64,000 bases of DNA from Bradyrhizobiaceae bacterium PARB1. GTDB taxonomy: Bacteria > Pseudomonadota > Alphaproteobacteria > Rhizobiales > Xanthobacteraceae. The position numbers and the translations under genes are program-made. Shown piece after piece: positions 18,007 through 26,673 of this stretch. Positions within the stretch are counted from its first letter, which is position 1; every line of letters begins with the position of its first letter. The stretch is from contig NKIY01000002.1 in assembly GCA_002256345.1 (NCBI GenBank), positions 744,001-808,000 on the forward strand. Direction: 5' to 3'. The notes under the pieces are model-generated. The model did not search any database and was not told where the DNA came from. It saw only the letters and a list, made by a program, of their open reading frames with translations.

Positions 18007-19515
18007 ATGCGACGATTAGCAGCGACCAGCACGAACAACATCGATGCATCGGGACGAAGCGAGTCCGATGACGGCGAAAACCCTTCGACGCGCTCCAAGA
18101 CCGAGATCGTCGGTCCCCTCCTCTATCTCCAAGGGCTGCGCGACGGACGCGTCCATCTCGTAGCCCTGATGGTGATGCCGCTCGCGGCCGCCCTCCCGGT
18201 GCTCCGCATCGACGACCGCTTCGTCACTGCTGCATCCATCCTCGAATGCGATGACCGGCGCATCCTGCGCTACGCCTTCGATGTCGCGCCATCCTCCGAC
18301 GGATCCTACGAGATCGACGGCCGAAGCTACGCGCTGGACACCGCGTTCGACGGCGACCTCCGCATCGCCTTCGTGTCCTGCAACGGCCAGGAGGCCGGCG
18401 ACCGGGGCCGGGACCGGAGCGAACGCAACGCGATGTGGCGACGATTGGCCGAGGAACACGCCGCGAGCCGTTTCAAGTTGCTCCTTCACGGCGGCGATCA
18501 GATCTATGCCGACGAAGTCCTCGACGCGCATCCGCTGATCCGTCGATGGGCCGATGGCGAAACAGTACGCCCGACGCAATCCGAGCTCGACGAACTCGCT
18601 GGAGCGTTGCGCCAGGCCTTCTTCGCCCGATACGTCGGCGTCCTCGGTGAAACGGAAAGCGCCTCGTTAATGTCGCGCGTTCCGTCCCTCGCCATCTGGG
18701 ACGATCACGACATCTGCGACGGATGGGGATCGATGGACGCGGCGAAGCTCGACGCCCCGATCGGACAGTTGCTGTTCGAGATCGCGCGCGAATTCTACCT
18801 CGTCTTCCAATTCGGAAGCGAGCCGGACGACCTTCCGGAATGCGTGATCGATCAGACCGGCACCAGCCTGACCTGGCATCTGAAGTTGCCAGGTCTCCAC
18901 ATCATCGCTCCGGACCTGCGCTCGGAACGTCGCTGGGACCGCGTGATGGGTGAAGAGGGTTGGCGTGCCTTCGACGTGGCCATGGCGCAGGTCGATACCG
19001 GACGGGTGCTGCTTCTGTCGAGCGTCCCAGCTCTCGGTCCCCGCCTGTCGTGGGTCGAAGCGGCGCTGAACCTGCTGCCGAACATGCACAAGTACGGAGA
19101 CGACCTTCGCGATCAGTGGCAGAGCCGCGCGCACCGCACCGAATGGCGGCGCTTTTTGGAGCGCCTCGCGGAGATCCACCGCAACCCGGCGACGCCAGTC
19201 ACACTGCTCTCAGGTGAGATCCACCTGGCGACTCGCGCGACCTTCGACACGGCACCGGCACCGATGCACCAACTGGTCGCTTCCGGCATATCGCATCCCG
19301 CCCCGACCGTCGCCTACGCGCTGGCGCTCGATCTCCTGGCGCGACTCGGAGAGACGCCGGTGCCGGGCAAGCCCATCCGCCTGCATCCGCTGCCGGGAAA
19401 GAAGTCGATCTACATCTCGCAGCGTAACTATCTGGTGCTGGAACGCCGGTCCGGCGAATGGACCGCATGCTGGGAACTGGAGAAGGACGGAAGGACGGCG
19501 CCTTTGAAACTTTAG
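18007..19515 (+). CDS. PhoD-like metallophosphatase
   Basis: A 502-residue protein of the alkaline phosphatase D / metallophosphatase superfamily. Metal-site motifs are FVSCNGQ, LHGGDQIYADE, IWDDHDICDGWGS and LLSGEIHLATR, in the usual order. It has no Tat or Sec signal, unlike classical PhoD, so a cytoplasmic role is likely. The substrate is unknown. The ATG at 18007 lacks an obvious ribosome binding site, and the conserved region starts near GPLLYLQGL, so the true start may be up to 35 codons further in. Confidence 0.85.
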   Translation: MRRLAATSTNNIDASGRSESDDGENPSTRSKTEIVGPLLYLQGLRDGRVHLVALMVMPLAAALPVLRIDDRFVTAASILECDDRRILRYAFDVAPSSDGSYEIDGRSYALDTAFDGDLRIAFVSCNGQEAGDRGRDRSERNAMWRRLAEEHAASRFKLLLHGGDQIYADEVLDAHPLIRRWADGETVRPTQSELDELAGALRQAFFARYVGVLGETESASLMSRVPSLAIWDDHDICDGWGSMDAAKLDAPIGQLLFEIAREFYLVFQFGSEPDDLPECVIDQTGTSLTWHLKLPGLHIIAPDLRSERRWDRVMGEEGWRAFDVAMAQVDTGRVLLLSSVPALGPRLSWVEAALNLLPNMHKYGDDLRDQWQSRAHRTEWRRFLERLAEIHRNPATPVTLLSGEIHLATRATFDTAPAPMHQLVASGISHPAPTVAYALALDLLARLGETPVPGKPIRLHPLPGKKSIYISQRNYLVLERRSGEWTACWELEKDGRTAPLKL

Positions 19516-19702
19516 GCGCCGCGTTCCCAGTTCTTCGAAAGAGAACCAAGTTCTCGCCACTACCGGCGTACGATCAGGAAAGGTTCCGACGAGTTCGGCT
19601 CACGAATCCGTGCGCGCGATTGTGCACATGTGTGGCAAACCGGTGACGCCAATGAGGCTGGAAGCTTTCTAGGGTCCCTCCGTGATTCCAACGGAGACCA
19701 TC

Positions 19703-20356
19703 ATGAAAAAGTACCTTCTCGCCACGGCCGCCATCGCGGTTCTCGGCACCACGGCAGCTTCGGCAGCCGACCTCGCCGCCCGCCCCTACACCAAGGCTCC
19801 GATGGCGGCGCCGGCAGTGGTCTACAACTGGACCGGCTTCTACATCGGCGGTCACGTCGGCGGCGCCTTCCGCGGCAACTCCAACAACATGCTCGGCGGC
19901 AGCAGCGACGGCAGCTTCATGGGCGGCGGTCAGATCGGCTGGGACACGCAGTTCTCGCCGAACTGGTTCTTCGGCCTCGAAGCCAACTATAGCTTCCTCG
20001 ACGCCCGCGGCGTGATCGCCAACCGCGGTCTCGGTTCGGTCACCGGTCGTCTCGGCTACACCTGGGGTCCGACCATGCTCTACGTGAAGGGCGGCTACGC
20101 CTGGGCCGACTCGCGCTTCATCAACGGCTTCACCGGCGACTCCGGTCGTAACGGCTACACCGTCGGCGGCGGTCTCGAATACCTGTTCACCCAGAACTGG
20201 TCGGGTAAGATCGAGTACCAGTATTACGACTTCGGCACGACCAACTTCGCGACGCCGGTCACGCTTATTCCGGGCAACTTCCGCAACGACGAGCACACCA
20301 TCAAGGTCGGCCTGAACTACCGCTTCAACTGGGGCAGCACCCTCGGCGGCTTCTAA
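19703..20356 (+). CDS. Outer-membrane beta-barrel protein (Omp25/31-like)
   Basis: A 217-residue small barrel with signal peptide MKKYLLATAAIAVLGTTAAS, then NWTGFYIGGHVGG, repeated aromatic-ended strands and a terminal LNYRFNW strand. This is the pattern of rhizobial Omp25/Omp31-type surface proteins. The start is ATG 19703 behind CGGAGACC. A GTG at 19682 is less likely. It is followed 20 bases later by a strong intrinsic terminator, so it is monocistronic. Confidence 0.9.
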   Translation: MKKYLLATAAIAVLGTTAASAADLAARPYTKAPMAAPAVVYNWTGFYIGGHVGGAFRGNSNNMLGGSSDGSFMGGGQIGWDTQFSPNWFFGLEANYSFLDARGVIANRGLGSVTGRLGYTWGPTMLYVKGGYAWADSRFINGFTGDSGRNGYTVGGGLEYLFTQNWSGKIEYQYYDFGTTNFATPVTLIPGNFRNDEHTIKVGLNYRFNWGSTLGGF

Positions 20357-20375
20357 GCCTTCGCCTCCGACAACG

Positions 20376-20406
20376 AGCCCGGCCTAGTGCCGGGCTTTTT
20401 CTTTTT
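20376..20406 (+). terminator. Intrinsic terminator after the small barrel protein gene
   Basis: Stem AGCCCGGC / GCCGGGCT around loop CTAGT, followed by a T-rich tract (TTTTTCTTTTT). Confidence 0.85.
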
Positions 20407-20517
20407 GCAGGTGACAGGCAGCATGCGACGGAGAGCGCCCAAAAATCCCGCCGGGGCCTTCTCTGCCGACCGCCCACGGAGGCTTGAATCGCTCACGTAT
20501 ATATGTGAAGATTGGCC

Positions 20518-20856
20518 ATGAAGCGGAACACCACATTCAACCTCGATGACGAGCTGGTTCAGCGAGGGAAGTCCTATGCGGCGACCCATGGCACCACGCT
20601 GACAGCGATAGTGAGGGATCATCTCATGAAGGTGACGGGGTATGAACCAAGCGACGGCACCGGAGACCCTTTTCTGGCCTTCTCGAAAGGCGAGATTGGC
20701 AAGGCCCAAGCGATCAAGCGGGCGGGATTGCGGGATTATGCGGAGCTTCTGGTCGCTCTCGGCGACCGGGGACTCGCCTTGCCCGCGCTCCCTCCGCACG
20801 AGCTCAGTGCGATGACCGAAACCTTCGTCCGGCTGTACCGGGGCGCGAGAGCATGA
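20518..20856 (+). CDS. Ribbon-helix-helix antitoxin of a PIN-type pair
   Basis: A 112-residue protein. The first 45 residues (MKRNTTFNLDDELVQRG, then HGTTLTAIVRDHL) read as a ribbon-helix-helix DNA-binding domain. The remainder is helical, as expected for a toxin-neutralising tail. ATG 20518 is preferred over the TTG at 20512. The gene end overlaps the next gene by four bases (ATGA), the normal layout for toxin-antitoxin pairs, and the RHH half would autoregulate both genes. Confidence 0.75.
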   Translation: MKRNTTFNLDDELVQRGKSYAATHGTTLTAIVRDHLMKVTGYEPSDGTGDPFLAFSKGEIGKAQAIKRAGLRDYAELLVALGDRGLALPALPPHELSAMTETFVRLYRGARA

Positions 20857-21449
20857 CCGCACGCTGCGTCATAGTCATGCCCGACGCCGGGCCGATCAAC
20901 AGCCTTTGGGTGGCCGGCGAGCTTTCCCTGCTGCTGAAGGTCGGGATGCCCGTCATTCTTGTGGATCAGGTCTTCGAGGAACTGACTTCCGATCCGGAGA
21001 ACTACTTGAAGGATCGGGAAGTGAAGGCGTTCGTCGAAGACCATCCCGAGATATTCACCATCGAGAAGACTACGGTGGGGAGGATGGCGGCCGTCATGCG
21101 CGAACAAGGCACATTCGAGCCGGGCGGAAGTCTGGGCGAGGCGGCGATCGCAGATTTCTTCCAGCACGGCCTGGAGAAGCACGTCGGCCCGGACCAGGCC
21201 GCTCTTTTGTTGTTCGAGGATGCTGATATCCGCTCAGTGAAGGTTATCCGTCGCCCTCCGAACGTGCATCTCGTCAGCACCGTGTCATGGCTTCACGGAC
21301 TCGAGCAGATGGGGCTTGTCGCTTCGGCCAACGACATCATCCATGCGATGATGCATCCGACGGATCCGAACAAACGCCCCCGCAAGCTCAAGGACCTGCC
21401 CGACGGGACGGACGAGCCTGCCGAGATCGGAAGCTCCTGGAAGTTCTAG
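20853..21449 (+). CDS. PIN-like toxin
   Basis: A 198-residue protein whose order of acidic residues fits a PIN-domain RNase: PDAGPI near the N-terminus, QVFEEL, SLGEAAIADF and LFEDADIR. PIN toxins cleave RNA, often tRNA or rRNA, and are inhibited by the preceding gene's product. The C-terminal 40 residues are basic and Pro-rich (PNKRPRKLKDLPDG). It overlaps the antitoxin gene by ATGA. The assignment is by motif spacing, not a strong global match. Confidence 0.65.
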   Translation: MTARCVIVMPDAGPINSLWVAGELSLLLKVGMPVILVDQVFEELTSDPENYLKDREVKAFVEDHPEIFTIEKTTVGRMAAVMREQGTFEPGGSLGEAAIADFFQHGLEKHVGPDQAALLLFEDADIRSVKVIRRPPNVHLVSTVSWLHGLEQMGLVASANDIIHAMMHPTDPNKRPRKLKDLPDGTDEPAEIGSSWKF

Positions 21450-21509
21450 TGCGGGGCTTTCCTTCTGCAAAAGACACGCAGCGATCGACGGAGATCGTCT
21501 GCCCGCCGT

Positions 21510-21692
21510 CTAAGTGCAGGCCACCCCGAGATCGCGCGCTTCGCGCCGGATGACTTCCTGGATCTCGCGTAGCGGTGACTGAAACGCTCCTTCGATCGCG
21601 TTCGCATATGCGAACGTGTCTACGATCGCGTTGCTCGGGGCGCTGGCCAGATGGCGGCGTACCTCGTCGATGAGATCCCTGTTTTCAATCAT
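21510..21692 (-). CDS. Small hypothetical protein, 60 residues
   Basis: MIENRDLIDEVRRHLASAP, then a mostly helical chain ending RREARDLGVACT. ATG 21692 has a GGGAG sequence about 12 bases upstream. No motif recognised. The only other content between the toxin gene and the Gly-rich exported protein gene is non-coding. Confidence 0.5.
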   Translation of the reverse strand: MIENRDLIDEVRRHLASAPSNAIVDTFAYANAIEGAFQSPLREIQEVIRREARDLGVACT

Positions 21693-21859
21693 CGCAATCG
21701 CAGCTCCCGTCGCTCGGCATCGACCCTAGAACGGGCTGCGACACCGAACCAGTGAGCAAAATGTCTCGCACGAACGGCGCAGCTCTCATTCTCGCAACGA
21801 AGGAACGTTGCGGCCATCCTCCCGTTCGACTCCAGCAAACGACAGCCATGGAGACCGAC

Positions 21860-22213
21860 ATGAATTTGAAGAAGACAGCTCTCGTCGCGGCCGCAGTCAT
21901 CGCTCTGTCCGGATCCGCCTTCGCCCAAGGCGGCGGAGGCGGCGGTGGTGGTGGTGCCGGAGGCGGTGCGGGTGGAGGTGCCGGCGGAGGCGCAGCAGCA
22001 TCCGGAACGTCGGGCGGTGGCTCCGGCGGCATGGGTGGTACGGGCGGCACAAACTCCGGCAGCAGCGGTGCCAACACCACGACTTCCGCGCCCTCCTCCA
22101 CGACCGGCTCGTCGAGCACGGGCGGTCCAGCCGGCTCGCCAGCGACTAACTCGCTCGGCAACACGAACACCGGCGTCATGCCTTCGACCGGCGGCAACAC
22201 CGGCAATCGCTGA
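21860..22213 (+). CDS. Secreted Gly/Ser/Thr-rich protein
   Basis: A 117-residue exported low-complexity protein. The signal peptide MNLKKTALVAAAVIALSGSA ends at AFA-Q, followed by poly-Gly, then Ser/Thr/Asn-rich sequence. ATG 21860 is chosen over 21848 because GGAG lies at correct spacing before it. An intrinsic terminator follows 22 bases after the stop. Function unknown. Confidence 0.7.
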   Translation: MNLKKTALVAAAVIALSGSAFAQGGGGGGGGGAGGGAGGGAGGGAAASGTSGGGSGGMGGTGGTNSGSSGANTTTSAPSSTTGSSSTGGPAGSPATNSLGNTNTGVMPSTGGNTGNR

Positions 22214-22234
22214 TCTAATTCGCCTCGCGCTTGA

Positions 22235-22263
22235 GGGCTCCGTCGCTTGGCGGAGCCCTTTTG
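22235..22263 (+). terminator. Intrinsic terminator after the Gly-rich protein gene
   Basis: Stem GGGCTCCG / CGGAGCCC with a short loop, then TTTTG. Confidence 0.75.
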
Positions 22264-22370
22264 CTTGAGCCCACAACGAAGTCTATCCACCCATCTTAGA
22301 GACCTATGGCCGCGGGAACGACTCCAGACGGTGTCGATTGCCGAGATGCGAACCAACCACGGAGCACTCA

Positions 22371-22637
22371 ATGAACAAAATCGCAATGGCCACCGCAATC
22401 GTCTCGCTCATGTCTACGGCAGCATTCGCCCAGACCACCGGCGAAAACATGCGTCAGCCCAATGCCCCCGCCGGCGCGACGAACCACCCCGTGCAGGATC
22501 CCAACCGAACGGCGATAGAGAACGGCAAGACGAGCGGTTCGAACATGCGATCGCCGGACAACTCGACCAACGTGCACCGCGGCGCGGCTACGAAGGACGG
22601 CGACGGCCAGACCAAGGGCGGCATGAAGACACACTAA
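22371..22637 (+). CDS. Small exported hydrophilic protein
   Basis: An 88-residue protein with signal peptide MNKIAMATAIVSLMSTAAFA, then a polar, Asn/Gly/Lys-rich mature part (EN..RQPNAPAGATNHPVQ). ATG 22371 is ten bases after GGAG. The reading frame extends further up without a ribosome binding site. A long hairpin follows the gene. Function unknown. Confidence 0.65.
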   Translation: MNKIAMATAIVSLMSTAAFAQTTGENMRQPNAPAGATNHPVQDPNRTAIENGKTSGSNMRSPDNSTNVHRGAATKDGDGQTKGGMKTH

Positions 22638-22659
22638 GCGCGCCCGTAGTTCTTGAACA

Positions 22660-22695
22660 GCAGCGAGGGCCGGCATTGTTGCCGGCCCTCGCTGC
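22660..22695 (+). terminator. Long stem-loop after the 88-residue exported protein gene
   Basis: Perfect 15-bp stem GCAGCGAGGGCCGGC / GCCGGCCCTCGCTGC with loop ATTGTT, followed by GTTTG. The U tract is weak, but the stem is very stable. Confidence 0.7.
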
Positions 22696-22772
22696 GTTTG
22701 TGCACAAGTTGCCTGAGACAATCTGACAAGTCGGACACATGATTTCATCAACCGTCTTCACTCGTCCTGATC

Positions 22773-22802
22773 AAAAAGAAAAAGGCCCCGCGAGGGGCCT
22801 TC
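22773..22802 (-). terminator. Intrinsic terminator for the gene at 22822-23091
   Basis: Read on the minus strand: AAGGCCCC / GGGGCCTT with loop TCGC, then TTTCTTTTTG. Confidence 0.85.
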
Positions 22803-22821
22803 TGTCTTTCGGCGTCGACTA

Positions 22822-23091
22822 TCAGTATCGACGGTGCATGCGAGGCGCACCATGTCGGGCCGGCGCGCCGTGACGTCCCATGCCCGGTGCCACCATCATG
22901 CGTGGCCCGCCATGTCCGCGACGAACGACGACGGGGCGGTTGCCTCGGTGGCCGCCGCGCCACGCACCACCGCCGTGACCGCCTCCCTGCACCACGACGC
23001 CGCCATGCTGCGCCTGAGCCTGCGACGTGAACGTCGGGACCGCGAGACCGAACGTGGCGACGGCGGCGATCGCCAGAATTAGTTTACGCAT
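22822..23091 (-). CDS. Secreted Gly/His/Arg-rich protein
   Basis: An 89-residue protein with signal peptide MRKLILAIAAVATFGLAVP and probable cleavage near AQA-QH. It is followed by Gly/His/Arg-rich low complexity (GGGHGGGAWRGGHRGN). It belongs to the same loose class as the other small exported proteins at 17-23 kb. An intrinsic terminator lies just downstream. Function unknown. Confidence 0.65.
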   Translation of the reverse strand: MRKLILAIAAVATFGLAVPTFTSQAQAQHGGVVVQGGGHGGGAWRGGHRGNRPVVVRRGHGGPRMMVAPGMGRHGAPARHGAPRMHRRY

Positions 23092-23551
23092 CTTCTTCTC
23101 CTCGATTGAAACGCACTGGACGAATGCGGAGATCGACCGTGCGTTCCCCTACTATCAAACGAATCCTTGCGATGTCTCATTCGCGCATCACTCGGCGCTG
23201 GCAACTAACAAAGCGCAGCTAATCCGATCGCTTTCACCTCGAACTCGTCGATAAAAACCGATGATAAAATCATAGATTTTCATCGACGAACTACATATGC
23301 GGTTTTCATCATGGTGAAAGCGCGACACGCACACAGCTTCGATCGTACGACGATGCGGGTTTAGTTGTACTGTCGCAAACCGTCCCTACGGTGCCCGCGA
23401 GCTCGCAAGACGGCTCGCCTGAAGATTCGGATCGCTGCTACGCGAGTATCGACCCGACCTTCGTCAACACAACATCACCGCAAGGCCTGCATCCGCCCGT
23501 GAAGCAATTCGCGGCGAGCGCGAGGCTTTGCCTATACAGGGGCACTACTCC
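23092..23551. other. 460-base intergenic region between divergent exported-protein genes
   Basis: AT-richer than its surroundings. It should hold the promoters of both flanking genes. Short dyads such as GATGATAAAATCATAG (about 23261) are visible and may be regulator sites, but none matches a motif I know. No gene seen. Confidence 0.4.
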
Positions 23552-25000
23552 ATGAATTTCGTCACCAAGGGTTTCCTCGCGACGGTCGCCGTCGTCGGCG
23601 CACTCGGCGCCGGACAGGCGCACGCGCAGTCTGCAAGCGACGGCGAGATCGCCGCGCTGAAGGCGCAGCTTCGCGCGCTCGAGAAGAAGCTCGACAACGT
23701 CCAGAAGCAGGCGAACCACACGCAGAAGCAGGCCGACACCGTCCAGGCGAACTTCGCCAACGCCAACGCGGCCATGCACAAGAAGGCCGTTCCCTTCCTG
23801 GATGCCACGCTGAAGATGCCGGGCAACCGTCCGACCTTCTGCACCGCCGACGGCCTGAACTGCGTCGCCGTCACCAGCCGACTGCACTTCGACGCCGGCG
23901 CCTACTCCTACAGCCCGAACTCGGCAGATACGCGTCCGCTGACATTGAACGACGGCATCAACGCCCGCCGTGCCCGCCTCGGCGTCATCGGCGTCTTCAA
24001 CAAGGATTGGGAATACGGCCTGATCTTCGACGCCGGTGGCACCACCGACGGTGCGGCCGTGCTGAACAACGCCTATGTATCGTACAAGGGCGTCAAGGGC
24101 CTCGTCATCCAGGGCGGTTATGTGGACGTTCCGTACACGCTCGACCAGGCAACGAGCTCGAACAACGGCCTGTTCATGGAACGCGCCGCTCCGCAGGCAA
24201 TGGCAACCGGCATCGCCGCCGGCGACTTCCGCTCCGCGTTCGGTGGCTACACCTACGGCGAGCGCCACTGGATCGGTGCGTACGTGACCGGCCCGACCAC
24301 CGGCACCACCACCGTCAACCATGCGCAGCCGCAGCCGCTCGGTGCCACCTTCCGCGCGATCGGCTTGCCGATGCGCAACGAGGTCGGCACGATACTCGTC
24401 GGCTTCGACGCCCTCTATCTCGCCCAACCAGGCGGCCCGACCAACAGCACGCTCGGCCTCAGCGACCGCATCGAGGTCCGCATCGACCCCGCGTCGAACG
24501 CGTTGCTGAACACCGGCACGATGCAGAACGTCGACAGCGCGCGCGTCCTCAGCGGTGAAGCCGCCGCCCAGTTCGGCAGCTTCATGGCGCAGGGCGAATA
24601 TTTCGACTTCGCCGTGCAGCGCACCAACGGTCTCGGCGACCTGAGCTTCAACGGCTTCTATGGCCAAGCGAGCTACGTCCTCACCGGCGAGCAGCACAAG
24701 TACAGCACGACCTCGGGCTCCTTCGGCGGCATCAATCCGAAGCATCCGGTGAACTTCGCGATCGGTGACTACGGCGCTTGGGAATTAGCAGTCCGCTACA
24801 GCTCCGCGAACCTCAACGACCTGAACGTTCGCGGCGGCGAACTCAAGAACACCACCGTTGGTCTGAACTGGTACGTCAATCAGAACATGCGGTTCATGTT
24901 CAATTGGATTCGCGGCACCGTCGACAAGCGAGACGCCTTGGCACGCGATGTCGGTGCCAGCTACGACGTCTTCGCGATGCGTACGCAGGTCGCGTTCTAA
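23552..25000 (+). CDS. Phosphate-selective-type porin (OprP/O family-like)
   Basis: A 482-residue outer-membrane protein. The signal peptide MNFVTKGFLATVAVVGALGA ends near AHA-QS. A short coiled coil follows (IAALKAQLRALEKKLDNV), typical of trimeric porins of this family. Then come INARRARLGVIGVFNKDWEY and a long series of barrel strands ending in RTQVAF with C-terminal Phe. The exact solute is unknown, and phosphate selectivity cannot be read from sequence. A strong terminator follows. Confidence 0.85.
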   Translation: MNFVTKGFLATVAVVGALGAGQAHAQSASDGEIAALKAQLRALEKKLDNVQKQANHTQKQADTVQANFANANAAMHKKAVPFLDATLKMPGNRPTFCTADGLNCVAVTSRLHFDAGAYSYSPNSADTRPLTLNDGINARRARLGVIGVFNKDWEYGLIFDAGGTTDGAAVLNNAYVSYKGVKGLVIQGGYVDVPYTLDQATSSNNGLFMERAAPQAMATGIAAGDFRSAFGGYTYGERHWIGAYVTGPTTGTTTVNHAQPQPLGATFRAIGLPMRNEVGTILVGFDALYLAQPGGPTNSTLGLSDRIEVRIDPASNALLNTGTMQNVDSARVLSGEAAAQFGSFMAQGEYFDFAVQRTNGLGDLSFNGFYGQASYVLTGEQHKYSTTSGSFGGINPKHPVNFAIGDYGAWELAVRYSSANLNDLNVRGGELKNTTVGLNWYVNQNMRFMFNWIRGTVDKRDALARDVGASYDVFAMRTQVAF

Positions 25001-25011
25001 GACGATCGAGG

Positions 25012-25045
25012 GTGGGCTCGACTTTCGCGGTCGAGCCCACTTTTC
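25012..25045 (+). terminator. Intrinsic terminator after the porin gene
   Basis: Stem GTGGGCTCGAC / GTCGAGCCCAC with a loop of TTTCGCG, then TTTTCTTCT. Confidence 0.88.
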
Positions 25046-25236
25046 TTCTACAAGGCATCGACCAACGCCGACCGGCGGTTTCGTGCGAAGTCGAGGCCCA
25101 CGTTAATCAGTAAAAAACGATTCAAATCGTAAGTGATCCATGCGCGGCCGGTTGCCGCCATGGTGACAGTCACCCTGAAATCGATGTCGAAGTCGGCGGC
25201 GGTCTTGCGCGCGAGCTCTAAAAGGAAGGGTCTGTT

Positions 25237-25980
25237 GTGTCCTACCCCGACAACTCCCGTGTACCGATCAGCAACAACGTCGCCGACTTCATCCTTCCCG
25301 TGTGCAACCTTGGTCATGACAAGGATGGCAATGTAGTCGCGGAAACCGCGAAGCTGGTCGGAACGTGCTTCCTGATCGGTTCGCGAGGCTTCGCGCTCAC
25401 CGCGGCGCACGTTCTACACCAGGTCGACAACGATATCGCGCGCGTGCTGGTGCCGGATGGCGCGGGTTCCTGGGACGCGTGCCTCATCCGCACAGGTCAG
25501 GTCCACCCCACCGAGGATGTCGGCATCCTGAAGATCGAACTTCCGAAGCCCATAGTCTCCCCGATCACATTTGCGCCGGACGAACCTCCACCGAGTGCCG
25601 AGTACAACATGTGGGCCTACCCCGAGGTCATCGCTCAGGAGGTCCAGTATCACGGACTGCCCGCTGGCTCTCTCGATTTCAATCCGTCGGCGGTCTACTT
25701 CCGCGGTTACCTCCGCAGGAAGCTGCCCTATTCGCCCAATCCGTCTTTCGACATGTACGTCGGTAAGCACTTCTACGAGGTAAGCGAGATCGCGGGTTCC
25801 TGCTGCTCCGGCGCTCCTTTGTCCACGATGGAGACGCATCCGAAGGTCTTCGCGATCTATATTGGGGAGGAGGACAAGACGAGGCGCTGCGGCTACGCGA
25901 CCAATCTCCTGAAAGTCCGCGACTGGGTCCCGGAAATGCTCGGGAAGCGGATCTGCGACGAAGCCAATCCCCACGCGTGA
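25237..25980 (+). CDS. Trypsin-like serine protease domain protein, no signal peptide
   Basis: A 247-residue protein with a visible catalytic triad in trypsin order: TAAHVL (His58), TEDVGILKI (Asp94) and SCCSGAPL (Ser191). The start is GTG 25237, with AAGGAAGGG at good spacing. There is no signal peptide and no PDZ domain, so it is not a DegP-type periplasmic protease. The adjacent Cys pair before the catalytic Ser is unusual. It stands alone between terminators. The substrate is unknown, and stand-alone cytoplasmic trypsin-fold proteins also occur as effectors in bacterial defence. Confidence 0.8.
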   Translation: MSYPDNSRVPISNNVADFILPVCNLGHDKDGNVVAETAKLVGTCFLIGSRGFALTAAHVLHQVDNDIARVLVPDGAGSWDACLIRTGQVHPTEDVGILKIELPKPIVSPITFAPDEPPPSAEYNMWAYPEVIAQEVQYHGLPAGSLDFNPSAVYFRGYLRRKLPYSPNPSFDMYVGKHFYEVSEIAGSCCSGAPLSTMETHPKVFAIYIGEEDKTRRCGYATNLLKVRDWVPEMLGKRICDEANPHA

Positions 25981-26105
25981 CGGGCCGACCGAATAGATCC
26001 CGTCGCGACACCTAACATCCTCGGATTCCATTCGAAGATGGGCCGCGCGGCGGCAACCTTGCAGCTTCCACGTCGTTACATGAGCCTCAACCAAAGGAGG
26101 CTATC

Positions 26106-26345
26106 ATGGCCGATACCACGCAAATCAAAGAGCATATGGACGTCATCTCGTCCGATAAGAAGGTCGTCGGCAAAGTCGATCACATGGACGGGCCGGACAA
26201 GATCAAGCTGACCAAGGCGAGCTCGCCGGACGGACAGCACCATCATTTCATTCCAACGGAATGGATTGATCGCATTGACGAGCACGTCCACCTGAACAAG
26301 TCCGGTGACGACGTCACCTCGCACTGGCAGCATGGCAAGTCCTAA
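26106..26345 (+). CDS. DUF2171 family protein
   Basis: A 79-residue protein. The pattern IKEHMDVISSDKKVVGKVDHMDGPD, then IKLTKASS, HHFIPTEWIDRID and VHLNKS matches DUF2171, a PRC-barrel-like small protein family common in alphaproteobacteria. ATG follows AAAGGAGG. Stress-related by association only. A terminator follows immediately. Confidence 0.85.
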   Translation: MADTTQIKEHMDVISSDKKVVGKVDHMDGPDKIKLTKASSPDGQHHHFIPTEWIDRIDEHVHLNKSGDDVTSHWQHGKS

Positions 26346-26358
26346 CCCCTAGATCTGG

Positions 26359-26386
26359 AGGCGCGGTCCTACCCGACCGCGCCTCT
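26359..26386 (+). terminator. Stem-loop after the DUF2171 gene
   Basis: Stem GAGGCGCGGTC / GACCGCGCCTC with loop CTACCC. It lies between convergent genes and may serve both directions, though the U tract is poor on either strand. Confidence 0.65.
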
Positions 26387-26394
26387 GTCCGATA

Positions 26395-26673
26395 TCAATC
26401 GGGATTCGGATCTCTCTTCCTGAAGTGGTCGAGCACGAACACCCGCAAGGCCGACGAATAGTTGAAGTGCTGCTGCCCGCTCAGCACCCGGGTGGCCAGT
26501 TCGGCGGCGGAGCACTGCTCCTTCGCTGCGATCTCCCGGAACGCTTCCCAGAATTCATCCTCCAGCGTGACGTTCGTCTTCCGGCCATGCAGCGCGATCG
26601 AGCGCTGCTTCATCTGGCCCGATCTTCTATTCCTACTGCCGAACTGCGGCGCCTTCACCAGAGCCCTGTTCAC
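26395..26673 (-). CDS. Ribbon-helix-helix domain protein (RHH_4-like)
   Basis: A 92-residue protein. From MKQRSIALHGRKTNVTLEDEF onwards the pattern (RKT.VTLED.FW.AF.EIA, then AELATRVL) is that of the RHH_4 family of small putative DNA-binding proteins. The GTG at 26673 overlaps the preceding stop as GTGA, indicating translational coupling. An internal Met at 26613 is an alternative start. Last gene of the P-type ATPase operon. It may be a regulator of it. Confidence 0.7.
   Translation of the reverse strand: MNRALVKAPQFGSRNRRSGQMKQRSIALHGRKTNVTLEDEFWEAFREIAAKEQCSAAELATRVLSGQQHFNYSSALRVFVLDHFRKRDPNPD

Noticed and set aside
17883-22751. Short identical dyads (ATGATTTCATCA at about 17884 and 22740) as a shared operator
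   Set aside because: Only two exact copies of 12 bases were seen, one of them next to a terminator rather than a promoter. Too little to claim a regulon.
23438-24745. 435-codon minus-strand frame opposite the porin gene
   Set aside because: Low-complexity Ala/Glu/Arg/Val translation without motifs. The plus strand encodes a signal peptide, coiled coil and porin barrel.
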